DNA of 64,000 nt from Telmatactis stephensoni (taxonomy: Eukaryota; Cnidaria; Anthozoa; Actiniaria; Isophelliidae), in assembly GCA_029948255.1 (NCBI GenBank), contig JALIZF010001501.1, positions 186,001-250,000 on the forward strand, in the 5' to 3' direction. This document shows, one piece after another, positions 44,631-56,600 of this stretch. How positions within the stretch are numbered: the first letter of the stretch is position 1; each line of letters opens with the position of its first letter. A program made the translations under genes and the position numbers. Under the pieces are notes generated by a model. The model had not been told where the DNA came from. It did not search any database and saw only the letters and a program-made list of their open reading frames with translations.

Positions 44631-47600
44631 AATTATGTTTTTATATAGTATATATTATATGTATTGTGTTAATTAGCTAATTGTATGTATTCGATTCAAG
44701 TAACTGATTGTAAGTTACCTTGCATAAGAGAGATTTACAATAATTATAAAGAAAAAGAAAATAAATTAAGTTTCCATTATTATTATTATTATTAATTATT
44801 ATTATTATTAATTATTACTATTTATAATAATAACGGAAACTTAATTTATAAATAATAATAATTAATAATAATTAATAAGAATAATAATAATTATTAAAAT
44901 TATTATTATTATTACTATTATTATTATTATAAATCTAAAGAAAATCATTGATTTTAACCCAGGGTTAACACTATTCATAACTTTGAACAACTACGTACTA
45001 GGTAAATTGACAGACAACCGTGACTGGTTGTCTTGAACCACTCAGACAATTAACCAAGTTTTGATAATAAATGTCACTCTGTAGTCTTGCACTGGTATCA
45101 GAGCCAGATGCCTTCTCAAGGCTGGAAATAAGTGTTTGTTGTCAGACAAATATTTATGTATGATAAAATTGCCAATTTGACTGGCAAATAGAGGATATTT
45201 CACTGAACACAGTTCATCTAATTTTGAAGTTGTCAACATTTATTTTTATTTATTTTTAGGTTTTTGTTAATTTTGTCTAGCAAGATGTGGATTTTGACAG
45301 TCCAAATTTGCATGCCTCTTGCCTGACAAATGACCTGCTTATCAAAAAATTATTTTCAGCCTTGCTTCCTGTTAAAAATCTTAATGCAAGCCCCCTGCAT
45401 CAAGAGATATGGATTTAGCCAAAGAGCATAGACCACTGGCAACTAATTTCCTTCCTTGCATGGTTGTCAAAAAGATTATTAGTTCAACAGGAAAATGAAC
45501 TTTAGTAGACACCTCACATCAAGAGATATGGATTTAGCCAAAAAGGATAGGCCACTTGCAGTTAATTTCCTTCATTGCATCATTGGTTGTCAAAAAGATT
45601 TTTAGTCGCAGGAAAATGAACTTATATTTAGTAGACACCAGTATCACATCAAGAGATATGGATTTAGCCAAAAAGGATAGGCCACTTGCAGTCAATTTCC
45701 TTTATTGCATCATTGGTTGTCAAAAAGATTTTTAGTCGCAGGAAAATGAACTTTTATTAGTAGACGCCACTAGGAGCCAATGCTGAGACAAAAGTTTTTA
45801 TCTCAGTTTTTGTGTTTTAATTGGCCAATTTTTTTGCTTTTCACAGTGACTTTTAGCTGGTAAAAACTTCAAAGTAGCCAGTGATATCGCTTGTCGCCAG
45901 CACTTTTTGGCAAAACAATACTACTACATGTATTATACTAGAATAAAATTAATAAATATTGTTTTGTTCGCTGACTTGAACTAGAAAGTGAAAGCTGTAA
46001 AGGGTGATATTGCCTTGACGAAGTGCCAGCACTTTTTGACAGCAAAACAATACTAAATAAATGTTTTACGGAATAAATGAATTATAAAATAAATATTGTT
46101 TTGTGCACTAAGTTGAACTAGAAAATGAAAGCTGTAAAGGGTCTATTAATGTACTTAGCATATCACTTGAACCTATTCTTCAACAGGCTGACGGATGAAA
46201 GTGGAACAATAACAGATGGTGATAAAAATTATGTAGAATCTTCTAAGTGTTCTTGGTTAATAGAAACATCAAGGTAAGCTTGGGATTATGATTTCCACCT
46301 GGATTTATGATTATTTATTATAACAATAATGCCATGGAATAATTGAAAGTAAATACCCTTAAAGTAGACACCTCGGCCTGTAAGGTGAACACTTCTCTAA
46401 GGCAGTCACACCTATGTATAAGGTGAACACCATTTAAGGCAGACACCCCTGTAAGGTGGACAGCTGTCTTAGGCAGACACCTTGGTAAGGTGGACACTTC
46501 TCTAAGGCAGTCACCCCTGTAAGGTGGACACTTCTCTAAGGCAGACACCCCTATAAGGTGGACATCACTTAAGACAGACACCCCTGTAAGGTAGACAGCT
46601 GTCTTAGACAGACACCTCTGTAAGGTGGACACTTCTCTAAGGCAGACACCCCTGTAAGGTGGACATCACTTAAGAGAGACACCCCTGTAAGGTGGACTGC
46701 TGTTTTAGACAGACACCTCTGTAAGGTGGACACTTCTCTAAGGCAGAAACCCCCATAAGGTGGACATCACTTAAGAGAGACACCCCTGTAAGGTGGACTG
46801 CTGTCTTAAACAGACACCCCTATAAGGTAGACACCCCTGTAAGGTGGACACCTCTCTAAGGTAGTCACCCCTATAAGGTGGACATCACTTAAGACAGACA
46901 CCCCTGTAAGGTGGACACCTCTCTAAGGCAGTCACCCCTATAAGGTGGACATCACTTAAGACAGACACCCTTGTAAGGTGGACACCTCTCTAAGGCAGTC
47001 ACCCCTATAAGGTGGACATCACTTAAGACAGACACATATGTAAGGTGGACAGCTGTTTTAAACAGACACTCCTCTAAGGCAGATATCCCTGTAAGGTGGA
47101 CAGCTGTCTTAGACAGACACCTCTGTAAGGTGGACACTTCTCTAAGGCAGACACCCCTGTAAGGTGGACAGCTGTCTTAGACAGACACCTCTGTAAGGTG
47201 GACACTTCTCTAAGGCTTACACCCCTATAAGGTAGACACTTCTCTAAGGCATACACCCATATAAGGTGAACACCTCTTAAGGCAGACACCCCTGTAAGGT
47301 GGATAGCTGTCTTAGACAGACACCTCTGTAAGATCACAGACACTTCTCTAAGGCATACACCCCTGTAAGGTGGACACGTCTCTAAGGCAGTCACCCCTCT
47401 AAGGTGGATAGCTGTCTTAGACAGACACCTTTTTAAGGTGGACAGTAGTATGTCCATCTTACTAGGAGTGCACTAATTAGAAATGTTAAATCTGATAACA
47501 ATACATTAGATAAAAATATGAATTTATAATGATATAAAAATGTTTTGATTTCAGACCTAACAGTTCTATAGAGCTGGAATTTGATGAGTTTGCTACTGAA

Positions 47601-50600
47601 TGTGCATGGGATCATTTATTTATATTTGCTGGTAGTTCCATACATGCACCATTATTAGGCACTGTAAGGTAAGGCTCTATTATTACAGAAACCTTTACGT
47701 TTCTCCAGAGATTTGACAGTGTATTTGAGTGTTTAATGAAAACATTTCACACATCTGTTTTGACAGTTTGAACATGTTGTTGTTAGGCTGAATGTCAAAT
47801 TAGTGTTGTTAGGATTGGAGTCAACATTTAATTGTTATTTACACACATTCTGAAGTTGTCACAGAACATTATATGTACAAATCTTCAAGCTCTTCAAAAT
47901 GTTGCTAGTCAAAATCAAAGTATCTCACGATTATTATTCAAACATTTTGAATTTCTTTTGACATGAATGAGTTTACTGATGATGGTAAATATCCTTCAAA
48001 AACATGTCTAAAAATATACTCATAACTGTTATGCTATATAATAATTGCAGTACATGTATCATATAGCTGACTTTTTACATGTATATATATTAACTGAACT
48101 TGCCACATACCAAGAAATCAAGCTGAGGCTACATGTACATGCATGCATAGAGCTCAGCCATTTGTAACAAGAAAAAATTTTATGAGCTTTATGGACGTAG
48201 CCTTATTCCATTTGCTTTGTATGTGGCAGGTGAAGCATATCTCGGGAAAATCAGCTATTGTATTAGTCTTAGGAAGATTTTAAACTGTGTTCATTTGTTT
48301 CTTTGCAGTGGTTTACTTAGAGATCCCAACATCAAGGTGGTTGATAAGGAACCCATCAGACATTTATCAATCAAGTCCAATAAAGCTTTCTTGTACTTCT
48401 TTAGTGATGCCAATTATATTTTAACTGGATTTAATATCAAATACAGGTACGTTTGCATTGTGAATAACTGACTTCCAAAATATAACTTGCCATGCACAAA
48501 AGAATCAACAAGGCTATTGATGCATAAAGTTCACTCATTCACTCGTAATCATTGATCAATATCAAGAATGCCACAGAAGAAACCCAAACAGACAAACCCA
48601 GACAGTTTAATAGACAAACATTTTATTAATATGTTTATGCAAATAGCCTCATTCCAATTCCTTTGTACTCTATATTTTAGGTGAAGTATATCTTAAAGTA
48701 AAGAAAGACTATTGTTAATAAATATTATTTTTTTAAATTAGGGTTTGGGGGTTCTAGCCTCTAGTGTGATAGCCTAGAAAAGAAGCTGGTTTTTGCACTA
48801 GTACATTTTTTGAAAATGTTCCATGTTTCTATATACAGAATAACAAGTGATTGTTCGTCAGAGTGTAATAATCATGGTCATTGTGGTTCCCATGGCAACT
48901 GTGTTTGTGACAAAGGCTGGGCTGGCTCCAGTTGTAATATGTCTACTTGCACCACAAGTTGTGTGAGTGGTAACTGTGATACCGTGACCAGACAGTGCCA
49001 AGGCTGTAAGAGTGGTTTTACAGGTAATGGTTCTAAAATGAACTTAACCCTGATTTTCACGAAAAATGAAAAAAACAAAAACAAAAAACAAAAAACAAAA
49101 AACAAAAAAACAAGAAACAGAAGCCACACATGCAGACTCAGTGTTGCAATTTGTGAAAGAAGACAATAAGCAGTGCATTAAAGAGTCTATGTATGTTGCT
49201 TCTGCTTCTGCTACCATTCCTCATGAAAACCAGGCTCTACTGCCCATCTTGAGAGGTGTCTATGCCTTGGAGAATTGTCCACCTTGAAGTCATCTGCATT
49301 ATAGAGAGGTGTCAATTCCAGGTGTTCACCTAGAGAATGGTGTCTGTCCTGGAGAACCTTTAAATATATAGAACACACAATACAGTGCTGTACAACTTAA
49401 TTTGGCCCAGCAACCTACTGTCCAACCTACTGTCCTACTGTCCAGAAGTGTCTGCCATCACTGGGCTGTCTGCTTCATTGGAATTCACCATTGACTTGTC
49501 AATCACTAGGCAGTTATTCACTCCAAACCTTCTATATTCTATAAACTGTCATTGCCTGAAAAAAATGATGAACTGTTTTCAAGTTGAGTGTCGTTTACCT
49601 TATATTCACTTTTTTATAGTCAGAATGTTCATTTATTTATTTCTTATTTCAGGTCCCTCATGTAATATTACTGTTGGGTCTGGATTCTGGACACATGTGC
49701 CAGCTAACAATCAGAGTGAGTTTAAACACCTATATTTATTTTGTAAATTTAGTAGGTTTTAAAGTGTAATACAAGTGAATAATTATTATTATTAATTATT
49801 GTATTTCTGTCTTTTTAGATAAAATTGTTGGACGTGCCTCGCCAGGTGCTGGTCTTATTGGTGATTGGTTGTGGGTGTATGGTGGTTATTCTTTAAATCT
49901 TGAACCATTTGATGACATTGTTAAGTAAGCAGTTCTTTGTATAAAATACTTAAGCTATAGTGCACACCCAGATTGGCTAGCTACTGTGTTTTATCAGAGC
50001 CTGAGTGAGACAAAGCATACACTAAAATGTTGTGGAATGTTAATAATATAAGCAATACAAAAATATTGGCCACTTGCAGTATGTTTCAGTACTGTGATAA
50101 ACACACTAGAATGTGTAGCACACTCAAAAAGCAAGAGAAACAGTATGGTACTTGCTAATGCCTCATTTCTAAGCTTGCCTTTATTATGCTCTACATATCC
50201 TAGTGTTTATATCACAGTACAGAGACATGCACATACACATTTGCTTAATAAATTAAGTTAACTTCCAATGTGATTTAAATAAACTAATTATTAGAGTGCA
50301 TGATTAAATGAATGGTTAGTTAAAGAAGGAATGCATTGTATTTAAAAATGAATGAATTTGTGGATGGAGGGATGAATTGATGGATGGATGGATGAATTGA
50401 TGAGTGGGTGAATGAATGAATAGATGAATAAATGTAGACAAGTGAATGGATGAATGGATGAAAAATGAATGACAGTGTGAATAATCAAAATGATCAAAAT
50501 CTAAATTAGGAGTAATGACAATTTAAATGTGGAGATTTTTAAATTACAAAAGATGAATTAATAAAACAGCAGATGAATGAATGCTTTCATGATAAGGAAT

Positions 50601-53600
50601 GCATTGTCTTTCAGATACCATATTCCATCCAATACTTGGGAGATAGTAAAACCACATGTGTCAAGTCCTGTTCCTGAGAGAAGATATGGACACTCTATGA
50701 TTGTTTACAATGTATGTTGATGATGATAAACTCTTGTTCATAAACACTGAATATTTGTCTCTCTTGTTAAACTAAACAGACTGAAAAGTGTATAGTACCA
50801 GACCACTCAAACAGCTGCAATTGTGCAAAACTAATCCTCGTTTCCAAGCCGAGAATGATTTGATTCATGGTTCCGTCTCCCCTTAGTTACCGTTGCTATG
50901 TCCCACAAGCTCAATAAACTCACCAGAATATCTCAGAATTTAAAACTTTGATCGCGGAAAAGTTATTAAATATTGTTTCAATTATTTACTGTCTCATGAA
51001 AATAAAATAAAATTGCCTTGTAATCCTTGTAGTTCCCTTCAAAACAGAAAACGTGTTGTTGTTTGTGGGACAAGATCTTAATTCCACTGGGAAAAATCCT
51101 GCGAAGGTGATTGGTTGCTATTGTTTTGGTCGGAACCATCAATTAAACCATTTCCAAAATATGGTGCTGCTTCACCTACCACACACACAAAGGTATTCAC
51201 CATTCCGAAATTAGAGTTCCAGTTGAATTATGGGATTGTTTTTGTTTTCAAAATTCACAAAGGAATGAGGTACAGTTCACCAAATATGAGACAAGAGAGC
51301 ATAAATAAGAGAAAAGTTACCAGGATCAGGTGTTTACGATTGTTTACAAGCACTTTGCTCTAAAATAAAATTTATTGGGTCCCCAAAAACCATCCCATAA
51401 TTCAACTGGAACCCTAATTTCAGAATGGCGAATTAGAATCAGGCTACAGTATGTGCACAAAGTTATAAAACTTTTCTCTTGTTACAAATGACTTAGAGCT
51501 TTATACACATAGCCCCTCATTTTGATTCCTTAATTTGTGGCAAGAGAACTATTTCTCAAAAGTCAGCTTTTTCAGTACTCAAACAATTTATTGTGTTACA
51601 GTGTGGGAAAAAACTTAAGGACTGTACTGTTGCATACTAAAATATATTTTCTATGACCTTAATTATCTCTTTCTCCAGGAATCACTCATTGTGTATGGAG
51701 GTACTGTTAAAGGCAAGATAGTCAATGAATTATGGTCATTTGACGTTACCACTAGTCAGTGGAGTAGTATACCGCCTGCCAGTGACAGTGTTGACCCTAT
51801 AGCAGTGTCAGGACATACTGCGAACCTTGTAGATACGAAGATGATTGTTATTTTTGGCTATGGACCTAACGAGGGCTATACTCAGGAAGTACAAGAGTTT
51901 GATATTGGTAAGTGGTTGTTAAGGTGTCAGTAAGTGGTTGATAAGGTGTCAGTAAGTGGTTGGTAAGGTGTCAGTAAGTGGTTGGTAAGGTGTCAGAAAG
52001 TGGATGGTTAAGCGTCAGTAAGTGATTGTTGAGGTGTCATTAAGTGGTTGATAAGGTGTCAGTAAGTGGTTGGTAAGGTGTCAGTAAGTGGTTGGTAAGG
52101 TGTCAGTAAGTAGTTGGTAAGGTGTCAGTAAGTGGTTAATAAGGTGTCAGTAAGTGGTTGGTAAGGTGTCAGTAAGTGGTTGGTAAGGTGTCAGTAAGTG
52201 GTTGGTAAGGTGTCAGTAAGTGGTTAATAAGGTGTCAGTAAGTTGGTAAGGTGTCAGTCGTAGGTGAGGTGTCAGTAAGTGGTTGGTAAGGTGTCAGTAA
52301 GTGGTTGGTAAGGTGTCAGTAAGTGGTTGGTAAGGTGTCAGCAGGTGGTTGGTAAGGTGTCAGTAAGTGGTTGGTAAACTGTCGGAAAGAGGTTGGAAAC
52401 TGTTAATAAGGCATTGGTCAGTAAATGGTTGACTAAAATGTCAGGTAGTGATTTGTTGTACTTCACTAAAGTGCAAGTGACAACATCTGCGCATGTCTCC
52501 AACTTCTATTGTCTTGGACAAATTTGGATAATTTTGAAAGGATAATTTCTAACTGTTCGTACTTCTGCACTCGACTGTAATGCTCCGAAAAACTTTGGGG
52601 AGACTATGAGAACTCTCTTTATGAGAGAGGTAACCCTAATCCAGGTTAAAACCATAATTGAGGCCACTTCCTTCCAGCGGTTTGTGCATACTCGTCATGT
52701 TATCACTTGCTGTTCTTCACTAAATGTTATCAGTAAAAGGAAATTATCAAGAATGTGATGGTGAAAGACCTGCTTCTATATTTTATAGTGTCCAGGAAGT
52801 GGGAGATTTACAACATCAATTACTCCATTGTCTATGCTACTTATGGACACAGCAGTTCCTATGAACCTGAGACGGGCAAGATCTATATATATGGAGGACA
52901 TAGAAAGCCCAGAGGTCATGAACTCTCTAGTGACTTGAATGTTTATGAACCAGCAAAAAAGAAATGGTAAGGGCCTCCACAGACGAGATGAATAGTTGTC
53001 GACAACTACTTTTTATCGACAACTAAATGTGGTTGACAACCAAAAAACATTGTCTGTGGGACAAGTTGTCGACAACTAAATGTGAAAATTTTAAGTTGTT
53101 GATGACTAGCAATTTCACTTCTGAAAAAGGGAGACTGCTCAGTTGTCAACAACAGATTGTTGTCGACAACTTCACGTCCAACCATTTTTTCTCGTCTGTG
53201 GGGATGAATCATTTAGTTGTCGACAACTATCATCTTGAAATGTACAATAAGCATGCATAGAGAAAGCTAGTTCCCAAGCTCTCACTGATTTTGTGGAATG
53301 CTTCATTGGATCACAAAAAGTAATTGACCACATTAATTATTTTAATTAGTTGTCGATAAAAAATAGTTGTTGATAACTAATCATCTCATCTGTGGAGATC
53401 CTAAGGCAATCATTTTTTATGTTGTTGTTGTTGATGATGATGATGATGATGATGATGAATTGTAAATATTACGATATCCAGCCAGCTCATGCGGCTGCCA
53501 TGTAATATAAATAAAGCTATCTCTATCTCTATCTCTATCTATCTAACATGTTGATGTTGATAAAAATGGTAGTGGTGGTCATGTCCAAGGATGCAATTGA

Positions 53601-56600
53601 TAAAAGTCAAAAGCCTTATTTATAGGACATCCTTTTATTGCATAGCACCCCTAAATCTGAGCACGCAGGCCCGTTATTTTTGGCATGGCACCCTTATCAG
53701 GCAGACCAGGGCCCATTTCTCAAAAGACCCGATAACTTTACGGACCCTTTAACCTAAATAAATCGAATAAGTTAACAGGTCCATAAAGTTATCGGGTCTT
53801 TTGAGAAACGGGCCCCAAGGAATACCTCATTTTGCTCACCAAAGTCTAGGTCTGCAAATTTTCTGTTCAGAATTATGATAATACAAAAGAATCAGTCATG
53901 GTGTCCAGATTTAGTAGTAAGGATCCTGCTATAAAAAGGTCATTGTTCCACAGTGTTACAGACACACCCTACTACAGGTTCATAACTTGTGTTGATACAT
54001 GTAAATTGGGTTTCAATCAAATTTTCAATAACTAGTAACATTGAATATTATTTTATATTAAAGGTTTACACTATTATCCAATGGCTTTCATTGTTTCCTT
54101 CATTAAAGTAGGCTTCAATGAAATTTAAATTCAATAACTAATAACATTGAATATTATTTTATATTTAAGGTTTACACTATTGTCTAGTGGCTTTCAACGT
54201 TTCCTTCATACTTCTGTGCTGATTGGTAATCTGTTAATAATATTTGGTGGGAATACTCATAATGATACAGCCAGTGACTCAAGTAAAAAAGCCAAGTGTT
54301 TCTCTCATGATGCTCTCATGTATGACACACGTAAGTATAGTACAGTGCAACTTTTACTTACTCATATTGTCAGAAATTGAACGTGACTAAGTTGACCCCT
54401 AGACCCTAATCGGAAATAGAAGTATTTACAAAAATTAGTAAACACTTTAGTCTTATAAGAACTCACGCATGTAATAGTATAGTCAATAAAGGAGAAAGTG
54501 CATTGTGAGAGAAGTGACTGTGAAATCTTAGTGAACTCAAAACTTACACAGGATAGCATTCCTGAAAATATAAGAGAATTAGGGAAAGGTGAAATGCCTT
54601 AGTGTATGCCATATATGTATGAGAGACAGAGAAAAGCACCCACCCCTGACTTAAGTGGGGCTTGAACACAACTCTTTGGGATACATGTCCAGTGCTCTAC
54701 CAACTGCACTGTCACCGATAAAAACCGGGGCAGATTTAGGGGAGGGGTGCTGGGGGTGTGCACCCCCTCCTGAGACAACTTTGAGTCCCTTTTTCTCATT
54801 ATTTTTCCAAAATATCCTATTGGCAGTTTCCAATTTATATGATGGTACACCCCTCCTGAAGATAATCCTGGATCCACCCCTGTTATCACCACTGTATCGG
54901 TTTGAGAAAAGATGAACAAATCAGTGAAAAGATCACTTGCACTTCACTAAGTGTATGAGTTGAGTTCTAGCTGCCACCCATGTCATGAGATAATCAACTA
55001 TACTTGTAAGTCTTACAAGTATAGTAAGTTGATTATTTCATGACATGGGTGACAGCTAGAACTCAACGCATATATGACCCCGCAAAAAGAGGACCCTAAC
55101 TTCACATATAGAGTTTAACTAACTATAGAGTTAACTAAGTTAAAGTGCCTCACCAACTATCTCTATATGTGAGGTTAGGGTCCTATTTTTGCTGGGTCAT
55201 ATATTTGTTGAGGTCTAGCTTCCACTCTGACACAAGAAGTGTTCTCTGAGTATTTGAATGTGTTCACTGTCGTATATTGTGTATATAGTTATGTAGTTTC
55301 ATGACTCAAAATTGTCAGTTCCACTCTTATGAAATGACATTCTTTGCCCTAATTTACCTTCTCGCTGTTACATTGACAGTGCAAAATGTCTACTATCGGC
55401 GCCTTTTTGAATTGACACACTTTCAAAAAAATGATGAAAATTCTACGTTTATGAATTGTGACTTTTTCCCCCTCGCCCCCTAAGCAATGTTGTCTACTGG
55501 TCAGATTCCAGGGTGGGAGACTTTTCTCACTTCAACATTGAATAGGGGAGGGGGAATGACTGAATTAAAAAAACTAAGTCACCAGTGAGGACAAATTTAG
55601 TAAGATAGGTCATTTTCTTCCAGAAATGTGTCATTCAAAAAGGCGCTGATTGTAGACTAGATAACAGTCTATGTATGTATGAATGAGGTCTGGGCTTATT
55701 ATGCACTTTTTGGCTTCAGTTCTTAATTTCCAGTTTGTTTCAATTTAGGTTGTAACATCTGGACTAAATTGTCTACAAAATCACTGACAAGCTTAAATGC
55801 AAGATATGGTCATGCTGCTGTACAAGCTAATGGGTATAGTAACACAACACAATTGCTGCTATGTTAGCTATTTTATACCTTTATGTACTTGCATAGCAAT
55901 AATTTTATGGACTTAAATTGTCTTTTCAGATAGATTTCAGGTGGTAAAATAAAATGTTGATAATGTTTGTGGATAATGATTGTAGTGCCAGTGTGGAATA
56001 AATGATGATGATGATGATTATGACATTGGTGGTTTTGGTGGGTGATGATGATGGTGATTACCACAATAGTGGTGGTGGTAAATAATGATTGTCATAAATG
56101 AATGACAGCTATCAATATTGTATCTATTTTACAGCATGATGTATATTTTTGGAGGGTTTCAAGGCACAATGCTGAATGACATACTGACATATACTGCAGG
56201 TTAGTGCCATTTATGCCATCATATAATGCAGTAATTGCAAGTTCGTATCCTACTGCAATCTCAGGAACTTTGTTGTGGGCTTATGTCATGTTCTGCTTAG
56301 AAGATGGGTTTCCAGAAAACATGATCTCTGTCCACATCAGCTGTATCATTGTTGTACTTCTAATTAGTGATAACTTGTTTTATGACTCATTCTCCATCAT
56401 GTTCTTGTTCTCTAGGTGATTGTTCTGTGCATAAGAACAGGACATCCTGTTTACAGGCATATCATACCCATGGGTGTGTCAGACACACCAAAACAGGGAC
56501 TTGTATTGGTCCTCTTGAAGCTGGATCCTATAGTTCCAGTGAGTTAGAAAGACCAGCCTGTCCAGGTAGGCATAATGTATCACTTAACAAATAGATTCCG

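Larger units (their letters stand above)
42169..46186. other. ATRN intron 1 (4 kb)
   Basis: AT-rich, non-coding. Holds the palindromic element at 44,226-44,444, ATT repeats at 44,600-44,935, a threefold tandem repeat at 45,400-45,770 and a twofold tandem duplication at 45,890-46,140. The domain sequence runs directly from exon 1 to exon 2, so no exon seems missed. Confidence 0.7.

Noticed and set aside
46318..47457. Reverse-strand open frames with repeated LQRCLSKTAVHLTG
   Set aside because: Products of the 34-bp minisatellite; repetitive and antisense to attractin intron 2.
54599..54919. 106-codon reverse open frame and 86-codon forward frame
   Set aside because: Both lie in a SINE head plus a dispersed repeat present elsewhere in the window.
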